A DNA stretch of 64,000 bases, taken from the NCBI RefSeq assembly GCF_033101155.1, contig NZ_JAWMPX010000011.1, positions 62,001-126,000 on the forward strand, given 5' to 3'. Each line of letters starts with the position of its first letter. The first letter of the stretch is position 1. A model generated the notes under the pieces. That model had not been told where the DNA came from. It made no database searches and was given only the letters and a program-made list of their open reading frames with translations. This document shows, piece by piece, positions 25,258 to 35,700 of this stretch. The position numbers and the translations under genes were made by a program. The stretch is from Tropicimonas sp033101155. Lineage in GTDB: Bacteria; Pseudomonadota; Alphaproteobacteria; Rhodobacterales; Rhodobacteraceae.

Positions 25258-27282
25258 ATGCTGTCGGGGATCAGGCTCGAAACACTCGGCACGGTGGCTG
25301 TTGCCGTGCTCGAGACCGGACCCGGACATGCACTGGGTCTCTCCGCGCGGCGAGCGTTGATCCGGCTCGCGGGGGGCGAGGGGCTGGAGGCGGAGATTGG
25401 CGCATTGGTGCTGTTTTTTGCCTCAACGGTTTCGGTCACGCCGGAACACGCGGCGCACCCTGCGGCGGATGATGGCTTGGCGGCCGCTTGCAAGGCTCTG
25501 GAAGATATGGAAATTCCGGTTGTTCTCGGCGTGGCGGGAGACCTCAGTGGGCCTGGGGCCGAGCTTGCGCTGGCGGCCCATTTCCGGCTGGCGGAAGAGG
25601 GCGCGGTGCTGGCCTGGCCGGAAGTGCCGTTGGAGCGCCTGGCAGGGGGCGGCGGCACGCAGCGTCTGGCCCGGGTTGTCGGGGCGGAGCGGACGCTGGA
25701 CTGGCTGGGCACCGGGCGGTCTGTGACGGCGGCGGAGGCGGTCGAGGCCGGACTTCTGGATGGTGTCGTTTCCGGGGAGCTGGTCGACGCCACGGTTTCG
25801 CTTGCCCAACGTCTGGCGGAGGCTGGCGCGGGGCCGCGCCGGAGTTCAAAGCGGACAGAGGGGCTTGCCAATCCTGCGGCCTTCCGTGCGGCTTGCAGGG
25901 CCTTTCGGGACGGGGGGCTCGGCCCGAAAGCGGGCGCGCGGGCGCAGTTGGCCGATTGCGTGGAAGCAGCCCTCATTATGCCGTTCGAGGCGGGGGTTGG
26001 ATTCGAAATGGCCGCAGCGGCGGCCCTGTTGCAGTCGCCGGCCGCACAGGCTCTTGAGCATCTGCGCCGGGCGGAAAAGGCCGCTGTCCTGCCGCGCGGA
26101 GACGCGCCGCCGAAATCTGTCGCGCTCCATCAGGTCATGATCGAGGACGCGGCGCTCGGGTTCCTTGTGGCAGGCTGCTCCGTGACCTTGTCGGAGGAGG
26201 ACCCGGCGCGGCTTCGGGCGTGCCTGTCGGAGATCGGGCTGCAGCTTGCTTCATTGGTCGCAAAAGGAGAGATCTCCCCCGAGGCCCGCAATGACTGCCT
26301 GTCGCGGCTCAGCAGCGCGAGCGGTCCGGCCGAGCTGTGCGGCTGTGAGCTTGTCCTTTTCGGAGCGGACGTCCGTCCGTCGGCGCGCGATCTGTCGCGG
26401 CTGAAGCGGGTTGGCCTGTTGGCGCCGGGGCTTGGGATGACAGGCCGGAGTGCTGAAGCGCAACTTGGTCCCGGAGCGGTCGGGCTCTTTGCAAGCGCCC
26501 CCTGTGCGGCGGGCGGGATTGTCGAAATTCAGCCGCCAGCGCAGGGGAAGACGCAGGATCTGGCGGGCCTTTCGGATCTCCTGACGCAGATGGGATCGTT
26601 GCCGGTTCCGGCGACGCCGGGGGCTGGCGGTCCGTTGATTGGCCGGCTTTCGGTGCGGTTTCTCGAAACCGGTGAACGTCTTCTGGAAGCGGGAGCGACA
26701 CCGCGGCAGGTCGACAGCGCGCTGGAGGCGGCGGGCCACGAGACCGGGTTGTTCCGAAGAGTGGATGCGATCGGTCTGCGGCACGTGCTTGCGCAACGTC
26801 AGGCGGAAGCGGAACATCGAGATCCGCGGCAGCGCTATGTCACGGTGCTCGACCGCCTCTGCGCGGCCGGGCGGCTCGGACGGAGCGCGGGGCGCGGGTT
26901 TCATGACTATCCTGAAGGTATCCCGGAGGGGGTCACCTCGGCGGGTGTCGAGGCCCTGATCGATGCGGCGCGGGCGGATGCCGGGCTGACCGCGCGCTCC
27001 GTCTCGGCGGAAGAAATCGTTCGGCTCTGTCATCTCTCGATGGTGCTGGAAGGGCTCCGCATGCTGGCGGAAGGCAGGGTAGAGATGGCTGGCACATTCG
27101 ATCTGCTGGCGACGATCGGGCTGGGCTATCCGCGTCGGCTGGGCGGGCCGCTCTTCGAGGCTGGCCGGGAGGGATGGGGCTCGGTGAAGGCGGCCCTGCT
27201 TGCCCTGGCCGAACAGGAGGATGCGCGTTTCTGGGCCCTGCCTGAGACATATGATCGGGTCGTCGCGGATATGCTTAGTTAG
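25258..27282 (+). CDS. FadJ-like enoyl-CoA hydratase/3-hydroxyacyl-CoA dehydrogenase fusion with degenerate dehydrogenase part
   Basis: 674 residues. The N-terminal crotonase domain (about 1-190) keeps both acid residues expected for hydratase activity, in P-G-A-E-L-A-L-A and W-P-E-V-P-L, plus G-G-G-G-T-Q-R-L. The NAD-binding domain should follow at about residue 285, but V-A-L-H-Q-V-M-I-E-D-A-A replaces the G-x-G-x-x-G fingerprint, and G-L-F-A-S-A-P replaces the H-F-F-x-P region with its catalytic His. C-terminal helical 3HCDH-like domains remain. The protein may be a hydratase with a structural C-terminus, or a diverging paralogue of FadJ/FadB. No thiolase gene is adjacent. Confidence 0.8.
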   Translation: MLSGIRLETLGTVAVAVLETGPGHALGLSARRALIRLAGGEGLEAEIGALVLFFASTVSVTPEHAAHPAADDGLAAACKALEDMEIPVVLGVAGDLSGPGAELALAAHFRLAEEGAVLAWPEVPLERLAGGGGTQRLARVVGAERTLDWLGTGRSVTAAEAVEAGLLDGVVSGELVDATVSLAQRLAEAGAGPRRSSKRTEGLANPAAFRAACRAFRDGGLGPKAGARAQLADCVEAALIMPFEAGVGFEMAAAAALLQSPAAQALEHLRRAEKAAVLPRGDAPPKSVALHQVMIEDAALGFLVAGCSVTLSEEDPARLRACLSEIGLQLASLVAKGEISPEARNDCLSRLSSASGPAELCGCELVLFGADVRPSARDLSRLKRVGLLAPGLGMTGRSAEAQLGPGAVGLFASAPCAAGGIVEIQPPAQGKTQDLAGLSDLLTQMGSLPVPATPGAGGPLIGRLSVRFLETGERLLEAGATPRQVDSALEAAGHETGLFRRVDAIGLRHVLAQRQAEAEHRDPRQRYVTVLDRLCAAGRLGRSAGRGFHDYPEGIPEGVTSAGVEALIDAARADAGLTARSVSAEEIVRLCHLSMVLEGLRMLAEGRVEMAGTFDLLATIGLGYPRRLGGPLFEAGREGWGSVKAALLALAEQEDARFWALPETYDRVVADMLS

Positions 27283-27463
27283 GAGGTCAGACCTTTGCGG
27301 GCTGTGGGGGGCGCATCCGGGCGATCTCATTCTGGCCATAGAGACCACAGCAAGCATCGGATCGAGAGGGGGCGTCGTCGGTCCGGCGCCCGGGCCACTC
27401 GGCTTTTCGGTCTGGGGTCGCGAGCCGGCTTTCTCCGGTCGAAAGATCCCAACACGGGCCGTC

Positions 27464-27679
27464 TTAAGCGAGGAAGATCCCCAGTATCACCATCATCAAC
27501 CCAAGCGAGGAGATCGCGAGCGAGCCGAGATTCCAGGCCACGACCTTCTGCAATCTTGCCCGCATGGTCTCGTCATCGAGCTGCTCCCGTTTGGCGCGCG
27601 CCACGGCGATGACGCAGTAGATGATCCCTGCCATGCCAAGCAGCGACACCGCCGCGCCGATCCAGATCAGCATTTCCAT
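27464..27679 (-). CDS. Small two-TM membrane protein
   Basis: 71 residues from the ATG at 27679, with GGGAGA just upstream. Two hydrophobic helices (about residues 3-22 and 47-68) are joined by a charged A-R-A-K-R-E-Q-L-D-D-E-T-M-R-A-R-L-Q-K loop. It has no assigned family; size and topology resemble small conserved Rhodobacteraceae inner-membrane proteins. It is convergent with the preceding gene and divergent from gapR. Confidence 0.65.
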   Translation of the reverse strand: MEMLIWIGAAVSLLGMAGIIYCVIAVARAKREQLDDETMRARLQKVVAWNLGSLAISSLGLMMVILGIFLA

Positions 27680-27833
27680 CTTCAATCTCCCTCACCGCGT
27701 GGCCCAGCTGCTATCCCCTCGCGCTATCGCCTTGCGCGACCGGTTGCAACTGGCCTTGCGGGGGGGAGCGGTGATGGATAGATCAGGGGCTTGTCGAAGA
27801 AAGTTTCAGCAACAGCGAAAGGCGCGGGCAGGC

Positions 27834-28016
27834 ATGAGCGACATTCCCAGCGAGACCGGCAGTTCGTCGGATGCGACCTACAAGGTTGCGGCAGGCGAGC
27901 TGCGTCAGTTTATCGAACGGTACGAACGGCTTGAGGCCGAAAAGAAGGACATTGCCGAGCAGCAGAAGGAAGTGATGGCGGAAGCCAAGGCGCGCGGTCT
28001 GTTTTACCACCACTAA
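27834..28016 (+). pseudogene. gapR: gapR (DUF2312), 5' part truncated by the island
   Basis: ATG 27834 to TAA 28014-28016 gives 60 residues. Residues 1-55 are the authentic N-terminus of a GapR-family nucleoid protein (Y-K-V-A-A-G-E-L-R-Q-F-I-E-R-Y-E-R-L-E-A-E-K-K-D-I-A). The last five residues, L-F-Y-H-H, and the stop are supplied by the island end, since bases from 28002 are the terminal inverted repeat. The missing 37 residues lie 23.7 kb away at 51685. GapR binds overtwisted AT-rich DNA as a tetramer and is important for replication and growth in Caulobacter. This fragment lacks the C-terminal helices and should be non-functional. Confidence 0.93.
28002..28014 (+). repeat. Island terminal inverted repeat, left (attL side)
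   Basis: TTTTACCACCACT, the exact reverse complement of 51669-51681. It is preceded by the 6-bp spacer GGTCTG (27996-28001) that separates it from host codon R54. Similarity stops immediately inside the 13 bp. Confidence 0.9.
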
Positions 28017-28117
28017 AACGTTGCGTGAGTGAGTAAACAATGGGTTACGCAGGAACGCGTGACCTTTAGTGTTCTCTGGAACTGCAGAATACACAATCCG
28101 AAGGAGCATCGCTGACA

Positions 28118-28378
28118 ATGGATCAGGAAACCACCCAAGATAGCTACAAAGTCACTGCAAACGAGTTGCGGCAGTTCGTCGAGAGGATTGAGCGCCTTGA
28201 GGCAGAAAAAAAGGACATCGCCGAACAGGTCAAGGAAGTCTACGCCGAGAGTAAGTCACGTGGGTATGATCAAAAGGCGCTGAGAGCGATTGTAAGTCTT
28301 AGAAAGAAAGATAAGGATGAGGTGGCTGAACAGGAGGCCGTTCTGGAAATGTACAAGGAAGCTTTAGGGATGGCGTAG
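28118..28378 (+). CDS. gapR: GapR (DUF2312) family protein, island-borne intact copy
   Basis: 86 residues, full length for GapR, with GAAGGAG about 11 bp before the ATG. A hand alignment with the rejoined host GapR (residues 16-92) gives 54 identities in 77 positions without gaps; the N-terminal coiled-coil half is closest and the middle K-A-L-R-A-I-V-S-L-R-K-K-D-K-D-E is most diverged. It lies 101 bp after the truncated host gene in the same orientation, so the host gapR promoter can still drive it. The codons around the integration point differ from the host target (GGG TAT instead of GGC TAC), which may spare it from re-insertion. It is likely to compensate for loss of host GapR. Confidence 0.93.
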   Translation: MDQETTQDSYKVTANELRQFVERIERLEAEKKDIAEQVKEVYAESKSRGYDQKALRAIVSLRKKDKDEVAEQEAVLEMYKEALGMA

Positions 28379-28854
28379 CTGCTGATCCATGATTTCCAGT
28401 TGCTCGGTAATTGTTAAGCTTTGAAGATGGGCTTCGTTTTTGAAACGGATATGCCAAGCAAAGCTCGCGACGTGTCGAGCTATACCGACGTCCCAAAAAA
28501 CGGTATCACTCTGTCTGTTACCGAACATGCAATTTGCCTTGATCCTTTGCGCTTGCGGGCTCGGTACCGGAGCATCCTTGATGTAGACAGATGTCAGCGG
28601 GAGCATACAGCGTGGCCCGTTCGGTCGTATGGCTACAGCCCTCGCATGGGATGCCCGTGAACCGCGAGATATATCGCCCACGTTGCTGAAGTCTTTGTTG
28701 GGCATGTGGAAGGGAATTTGTTCTCTTCTTTTGGGATGAGCTTTGGTTGGAAGACAGTGGGCCGCACACACACAAGGGCCGCAATCCAATCGATCAGAAC
28801 TTAACACGTATGACTGTGGCGCCCAAAAACGTTGATCTGCCAGGCCAAAGGTCT
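28379..28854. other. Non-coding or decayed stretch between gapR and the helicase gene
   Basis: The 476 bp contain a minus-strand open frame of up to 147 codons (28364-28807) with no recognisable domain, biased composition and overlap with the end of gapR. I see no RNA gene, repeat or clear terminator. It may be a decayed cargo gene. It separates convergent transcription units. Confidence 0.4.
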
Positions 28855-31800
28855 TCAGGAACGCTCCGCCTTTCGACGGAGGCGCAATGCAGTGACATCT
28901 CGGAACATCTCCTCCCCCTGCCGCCGCATGTCACGAATTACCTTGTCGATTTTGGGTTCGGCGGCATTCCATTGTGGCGGCGAAACATGAACATTCGTGT
29001 CTGATCCAGAAATTCCAGGCGCCGGCGTTTCCAAGAGCATTGGAGCCATCAGTTCCAAGTTCCTGCTTGGAATTCTTACCATCATCCCCTCCGGACGATT
29101 CGGCAGTAGTTCGTCACGAAGTCTACGGTGTAAATCGTCTGCGTCGTGCGGACCCGTCGCGCTTTCGATAAAGGAAGCTCCAACCTCGTATGACAACGTT
29201 TTCTGTTGGATCGAAGCCCTTTGATTCGCGACTTGATCTCTCGATGCTTCCTGATAGGCGGCAATCTCTGCCAGCAAAGAGTCATTAAGTTTCGATCTTA
29301 CTTCATCGACCTTTCCCTCAGAGACAGTTTGACTGAGGTCTGGTTCTACGCCATTAATATCTGAAACTCGAAAAATTTCCCTACTACTCTCCGAACTCGC
29401 AATGACAAATGCCACTCTTTCCAGAGCTTTGTCGTCGATGGCGTCAGAGACACAAAGCCTTTTCATCCACGAAGGCGCATGCTCGGGAATACTTTCGAGA
29501 ATCTCTTCAAAAGCATCGGCTCCATATGATGCAAACTCAAGGTTTGTACGGATGTCTTGTGGCGGATTGTTGAATACATCGCGCGAAGTGGTCAGGAACG
29601 TGACATGTCCGTTTTGCCGTCGAAATGCAAATACACTCGGATTGGCCGTTGGTGACAAGAGTGATTGGTCCACGTTCGACAGTGTCTGAAGGGCAATATC
29701 GATATCTTGAAGTGTCACAGGTGATGAAAAATCGTGATCGCGCTCCCAAGCTCGATAGAAATCTTGTAGCTCCTTGGGGGGTATCTCCAGTGCTTGCGCT
29801 GCCGCCTTTGCCCTCTTGAGGCGTTCTGCTGCCTCCAGCTCTATCCGTTGAAGTTCTTCTTGAGTCGCATGCGGGTTCTCAAGTACACGAAAATCTGCCT
29901 CTGTCACTGGAAGTAGTGCGATTTGTTGAGGACCAACGATCAGGCCAGCCTCGGCAAGTCGGGAAAGAAGACGACCGTAGACCCTTTCTTCGGCCGATCC
30001 TGCGTATGCGTAATTCGCAACTTCGATTTTCTGATACTTTTGGCCAATACGGTCAATTCGCCCAATTCGTTGCTCAACCTTCGCTGGGTTCCACGGAAGG
30101 TCGAAATTGATCAAAAGATCTGCTGTTTGGAGGTTCAGTCCTTCAGCTGCAGCGTCGGTGCAGATTAAGACGTCGATTTCTTCTCTGACGAAATTCTGTG
30201 TGATTGCCGTGCGAGTTTTGGAAATCATGGTTCCGGTATTCGGATCATACTGGCTTCCACCCGCGCCGGAAAACGTTCCGACCAACGCGCTTGGCATTCG
30301 TGCTCTGAGTTCATCGACAAGATGGTCAAGGGTGTCCTTGAAGCGTGTAAACACGACTGTCTGGCGGATCCTATTGCCAGACCTTCTTCTGCTTAATTCA
30401 GCCATTAGCCTGGTAAGCTTTGACGGCATGCCAGAAAGCTGACTGAGACGTTCGAGAAGTCCAGAGAGTGCCTCTCTTTCCCACAACAGGTCCGCTTCAG
30501 AACGACCATCAAGCAATGCTTCTACAGCGATGTCATCGCCTTCTTCATCAGCATCAAAGACAGCATCCTCTAAGTCGTCGTCAGTAGGCGCATTTACCGT
30601 TCGCTGCTGAGCACGGAGAGTAGCATCAACTTTTTCCAGGCGCCGCTCAAGCGTCTTGTGAATCGCATGAAGGCTCGAAGAAAACCTCAACCGAAGGAAG
30701 CTGAGATAGAATCCCATCGCAGCGATACGTCGCTGTTCGTTTTGAGTGGACGCATTTCGAACTTGAGCATCAAGCTCTCGGCAGTAGCTCTCGAGGGCAT
30801 CGTAGACGCAACGCTCTGATGGGGAGAATTGAATTGGGTCAAGTTGGCGAACTTGCCTTTCTGCCAAGTTGGCATTGAGCTGGCCGCTTTCACGGTAAAG
30901 GCGTAGCAGGTCACGCGTGTGACGTAGCATGACCCTGGAGAGGGGGGCAGCTGCCCTGAGAGCGCGAGCAATCAGTTTATAGTCTGACCTTGAGAATGCA
31001 CGTCCGTCTTCCACCCATCGTGAAACGGTCCGGCGATCTGAGGCTGAACGGTACGCACTCATGACAAAATCCCAATACCCGGGATCAAGCAGTTTGATTT
31101 CGTGAACTGCGCGACGAAGAAAATCGATAGTTGCCAGAGATATACGCCCCTTCGTGCGGACGAACTCCTGAACAGCGTCGTAGTATTCACGCGTGATATC
31201 GTCATCGAAAGCGAAGCTTCCAACCCGCCGTGTCAGCCTCATCAAGTCAAAGGCTTCTTGCATTTCAAGCTGCAGCGGCGTGGCGGTCGCCAGGAGAAGT
31301 GAATTGCTTTTTTCTCGGAGAGTATCGTCCACAAGCGAGAACAGCCGGTTGCGTTTATGAACCGCGCGAGCGTAATGAGCTTCATCCAGCAGGGCAATAT
31401 CCCACCCTTTGGCGGCTCGGACATCTCCAAGGCGTGTTCGATGCGTTAGAAGTCCTGTTGAAGCAATGACAAAGTCCGGATCGAGAAGGGAGCCCTCTGA
31501 TGTTTCAAATGTGTTGCCTTCCTGGTCCAACCTTTCGTGTCGCATTTGGCGGGATCTGGGGGCGGTGCGCGCGAAATCGAGAAGAAACTTTGATTTCATT
31601 TCGCGATGCCACTGGCGAGTGAGAGAGGCTGGGGCTGCAATCAGTACACGCTGAGCAAGTCCGGAAAGTGACAATGAGCGAATAGCCAAACCAGCTTCAA
31701 TGGTCTTCCCAAGGCCGACCTCATCACACATCAAGAAGCTGTAAGGCCAAGATGTTACAAGTCGCCGCGCGACGAATGCCTGATGCGGCCATGGTTCGAC

Positions 31801-32724
31801 AGGGGTTGTTTCAATACCGACGAACCGGCCGCCCAAAAGCCTTGGTCCGTCTTTGATGAGCCGCCAACGGAGATAGTCTGCCGGTGCGAGGCAATCGAAG
31901 GGTGTGCCTGGAACGGCGATGGGGAGCTTTGCCCCGCTTCCGTCGATCTCCTTGGGCTCCAGAACCTTTTTTCCCATTCGAACAAGGCGGGCCTGGACCG
32001 CGTCTGGGAGAGGCATGACTCGAATTCCTTCGCTGCCATGCTTCCACAGATGATCAAAATCGTTCAGAGCTTTTTTCGCCTTTCGGCAGGACCTCTCGTC
32101 CCACCAAGAACAGTGGACAGTTACGTTCTCGGCATTGATAGCAAGTGCGGTCTTGGATTCATTCAGGGAGCCGTCAATTCTGATGGCGTCGCCAGACGCG
32201 TCGACGAAAACAGCCCACTTCTCGTGAACATACCCATCAAGGGTGGCATCAACTGAGATTGGGTCGCCGGAAGCCCTATGCACCCGGAAAGCCACTTTCA
32301 CTTCCAGGATTTCTTGGGAGATCATATAGGCCAAGAGATCGACGCCTCGAACCGTCTCATCGCTCCAGGATCCATCATTCTCCAGAGCTGATGCAAGGTG
32401 TTCGACCAGTCCTTCGTCGGCTCCTCTCAGCGCAGCCTCGACATCGTCCTTGTCGAGATCACAACCAACAAGGAATCGGGCCTTTGCGCCGTTTTTCGCC
32501 AATGCTGTAAAGCCCTGTGAGGCAACAGCAAGGGAGGATGATCGGAAGTAGCCGGCAACACGATCGTACCGGACTGTTCTTTCCAATGCCGGGACGTAGA
32601 ATTCCTTGAGGATATCCGTCGCTGGTTCGCCGGGGCGGATTTCAGAAGTCCGATACTCATCCCGCCAATCGACGTCCTGGAAGGACGCCGGCGCGAGATC
32701 TATAGCGCCGGCTGAATCATTCAC
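28855..32724 (-). CDS. PLD-nuclease-like/SNF2-family helicase fusion (defence)
   Basis: 1289 residues. An N-terminal phospholipase-D-like domain (about 40-215) contains an H-x-K motif at H167-E-K169 followed by V-D and N-E-S, as in HKD nucleases fused to helicases. A SNF2/RapA-like SF2 helicase follows: Walker A E-V-G-L-G-K-T at 335-341, DEAH box at 447-450, and a C-terminal helicase lobe (about 790-930) with T-D-A-A-A-E-G-L-N-L-Q and Q-R-I-G-R-I-D-R-I-G-Q. The C-terminal ~350 residues are helical and unassigned. It is last in a four-gene operon and overlaps the methyltransferase stop by 4 bp. It is expected to translocate on and perhaps cut unmodified DNA. Confidence 0.88.
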   Translation of the reverse strand: MNDSAGAIDLAPASFQDVDWRDEYRTSEIRPGEPATDILKEFYVPALERTVRYDRVAGYFRSSSLAVASQGFTALAKNGAKARFLVGCDLDKDDVEAALRGADEGLVEHLASALENDGSWSDETVRGVDLLAYMISQEILEVKVAFRVHRASGDPISVDATLDGYVHEKWAVFVDASGDAIRIDGSLNESKTALAINAENVTVHCSWWDERSCRKAKKALNDFDHLWKHGSEGIRVMPLPDAVQARLVRMGKKVLEPKEIDGSGAKLPIAVPGTPFDCLAPADYLRWRLIKDGPRLLGGRFVGIETTPVEPWPHQAFVARRLVTSWPYSFLMCDEVGLGKTIEAGLAIRSLSLSGLAQRVLIAAPASLTRQWHREMKSKFLLDFARTAPRSRQMRHERLDQEGNTFETSEGSLLDPDFVIASTGLLTHRTRLGDVRAAKGWDIALLDEAHYARAVHKRNRLFSLVDDTLREKSNSLLLATATPLQLEMQEAFDLMRLTRRVGSFAFDDDITREYYDAVQEFVRTKGRISLATIDFLRRAVHEIKLLDPGYWDFVMSAYRSASDRRTVSRWVEDGRAFSRSDYKLIARALRAAAPLSRVMLRHTRDLLRLYRESGQLNANLAERQVRQLDPIQFSPSERCVYDALESYCRELDAQVRNASTQNEQRRIAAMGFYLSFLRLRFSSSLHAIHKTLERRLEKVDATLRAQQRTVNAPTDDDLEDAVFDADEEGDDIAVEALLDGRSEADLLWEREALSGLLERLSQLSGMPSKLTRLMAELSRRRSGNRIRQTVVFTRFKDTLDHLVDELRARMPSALVGTFSGAGGSQYDPNTGTMISKTRTAITQNFVREEIDVLICTDAAAEGLNLQTADLLINFDLPWNPAKVEQRIGRIDRIGQKYQKIEVANYAYAGSAEERVYGRLLSRLAEAGLIVGPQQIALLPVTEADFRVLENPHATQEELQRIELEAAERLKRAKAAAQALEIPPKELQDFYRAWERDHDFSSPVTLQDIDIALQTLSNVDQSLLSPTANPSVFAFRRQNGHVTFLTTSRDVFNNPPQDIRTNLEFASYGADAFEEILESIPEHAPSWMKRLCVSDAIDDKALERVAFVIASSESSREIFRVSDINGVEPDLSQTVSEGKVDEVRSKLNDSLLAEIAAYQEASRDQVANQRASIQQKTLSYEVGASFIESATGPHDADDLHRRLRDELLPNRPEGMMVRIPSRNLELMAPMLLETPAPGISGSDTNVHVSPPQWNAAEPKIDKVIRDMRRQGEEMFRDVTALRLRRKAERS

Positions 32725-35700
32725 TGCGTACCTCCAAAACTCTCAAGCGCGAAGCGTATCCAGTCGATTTCCTTCTGCAGTTTTTCATCTCCGATCTCGG
32801 CGCGATAGACGTCAAGGAGATCTTTCTGAAGTTGTTCTTGGAGTGCACATTCCTTTTCGAAATAGGCGCGGACACTGATATCCTGGCCTTCTCTATAGGC
32901 AGCAATGAGACCATGAAGGCGATCCCAGGCGGTTTGAGGCATTTCGAGGCGAATGTCAGCGCGTTCCTCTGGCGCCGTCAATCGAATCTTGGAGCCTGCC
33001 TTGACCAGTGGTGAAGCGTAGGAGGCACCTGCTTGGTGGGTTGCCATGCCGATTTTTCTGTCAGCGACGGAGTAGTTTCCGGTTTTGCCCTCGATCGAGA
33101 TGTTCAGAGCGTTGGCGAGGTTTCGGGCGTCGTCGAAAGCGAATTCAGCAGTGCCGAAAGCGCCGAGGATTGTCAGTGCCATGGCTGTCTCCGTGTCGAG
33201 ATCCTCGACGGAAAGACGCCCCTTGGTGATCCTGGTAATTTGGTGCGCGGCCACGACCGCACTGGCCGAGGTCATCGCCTTGACAGGAGAGACCACCTCA
33301 TCGCCGTCATACACAGGCCAACGTTCCGAGAGCACCTGCAGGGCACGTCCAAAGCTCGCGATCATCTCGTCCACTGGATTTAGATTAAGGCGGTCGAATT
33401 CGGCAAGACCTCCACGAACAGCGCTTCGAATCTTGGCTTCGACGCCCGTTCCGCCAATGCCACGCCAAGCCGCAGGCTCGTCACCTTCTCCGTATCGCTT
33501 CCGGCAAGTGATAAATATGGTGGAAGCGGCTGCGGCTAAATTCATCTGGTGCATCGAATACCCAGACTCAGACTCGACCGGCATGCAGGCCGTGATGATC
33601 CAATCGGACTCGATCAGCGAGCGCGTGAGTGTTTCCCAAGCCTCTTGCTTTTTATGAGTAAACATAAGCGTCATCACACCGTCATCGCTAAGGACACGAC
33701 GACATTCAGAAAAAATCTCGCTCATCATGCGCTCATAGGCTGCCTTGGCCTCCTTCGCCGAACCATCGCGTGACGGATTGGCAACGGCTTCTTCGGATTT
33801 ATTCACATGACGCCTTGAGAATAATTCGGGATATATCTCCCGAAGACCTCGTCTTTGCCAGACGTAGTAGAAGTCCGAAAGCTCTCCGTACTGGACATTG
33901 TCGTAATAAGGGGGATCGAAGCATACAAGATCGACGGATTTCGACGCGACCGCTGCCATGTTTCCTGCGGAACCGTTTAGGATCTTTAATGGAAGAGATG
34001 GACCTCTTGCCTGGTAGACAGGAAAGACAAGTTCGGAAATACCCTTGAAAGCATCATGCACCTGAGAAAACGCCCATCGCAATCCGCTGGACGGACCAGT
34101 GTAGGGCATTTCAGCATAGGTCCACTTCAGAGAAAAATCGTGGCGTCCGAACGTTCCGACAATTAGGCCTCGTGAGAAATGCCATCGTGTTTGTCGACTG
34201 TTGTAGTCGACGAATTTGTCGATGATTAATTGAAGATAAGTGATAACAGCGTTTCCGCGTTCATTTCCCAATGCACTTTGTATCTCAGGTTGCAGCGCCA
34301 GAAACTGCTCCATCAAAAAAAGATGCCCAACGAGTTGACGTGGTGCAAACATCTCGCTCCAGCGTGTTATGCCATAACGAAGCGGCTCACTTGTCTTGGC
34401 TCCTGTTGGGATCGACTCTGTGGGGACAAGGTCGGCGCTTTCCCATCTGTCCCAGTTTTCCGAGAGCCGTTCATTGGCCTTATTCAGAGCGGACAAGTCC
34501 TGCTTTGTAGGTGCCCGAAAAAACTTTACCTTCTCCGTTTTGATTTCTCCAACGCGTTGACCGGAGACATATCTTTGAATTTTTCCATTGGAATCCAGTT
34601 TGGGTTGAAGTCTGTTTGAGTAGACCGCGTATATGCGATCCCACCACCGCCCGTGATTGCTTTCGCCACGCGCTTGAGCTTTTATTTCATCCCCAGAAAT
34701 GGCCTGCCGACAATGCACGCATTGGCCAACGCCACGTGTTACGGTCGCTGTATCTGGGTTCTCCCCATTGGGTCCTTTGCCGCCTTCGGCTTCATAGACC
34801 TCGAATGAAATGCTCTTCTCTCTCTCAGGGACGATACGTACACCCCATTGATTTCCCGAGCTCTTGGAAAGCCACAGACTGTTTAGAAGTGGTGCGTCAC
34901 CTCCGCACGATGGACAACGAACCATTCGGCAATAAAGAAAATCCGCGGCGGAATGCTCAAACTCTCCGTACGATTCTATTAGGTCACTATGTTTCCCAAT
35001 ATTCTTCTCGAGCTTGATTCGTTCGGATGCGGGCAATGGAGAGTGGGGGTACAAGTCCGCTACTTTGTTCTCAGTAGTCGATACCAAAAGTTCTCCCCAA
35101 TGAGCAATATCCTGAAGTAAATCGGGTCCGAACCGAGCTGGGAAGTCAAGGGTCGCATGAAGAATTGTTGTTGCAACAGGATTTAGTTCGTTTGCGATGA
35201 CGGTGTGTCCGAGGCGTAGTGCTTCGAAAGGTATGCTGCCGCCACCTGCAGTAGCATCGAGGACAGTGAGACCAGTCTCTTGGTAATCTGGGGCAACCGC
35301 ATACGCCCGATCATAACCATAGAGGTCTTCGGCATCCCATTGGATAGACTTGCCTTCGAGAGCTTCCTTCACACGGTTGGAATTCTTGAACGCCAACCGG
35401 TCGTTGACCTGGGCCGGATCAGCAACGTGATCTTCAATTTGTAGGCTTTCGCCAAGCCCTGCAAACGGCACAACGAAAGGTGCGGAGTCTTCTTTCCACT
35501 TTGAAACGACCGGATCCTTTTCGAATGAAGGATCATGAGTGAGAAGTCTTTCGATGATCTCTCTGTTTTTCATTCTTCGATCGGCTTCGGTTTGGATCAA
35601 CTTCAGACCCTTGTCGTCGAGAGGCAGAATTTCAGCACCGCCAACGCTCTTCACATGTGCAAGAGCTTTTCCGACGAGCGTCCATTCCTTCTCACCGACG

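Noticed and set aside
27834..28378. Tandem duplication as the explanation of two adjacent gapR genes
   Set aside because: The first copy stops inside the inverted repeat and its missing 3' end is found at 51682, so insertion explains the arrangement; the second copy is diverged and has island-like composition.
28364..28807. 147-codon minus-strand ORF after gapR
   Set aside because: No domain, odd composition, overlaps the end of gapR; listed only as an unexplained region.
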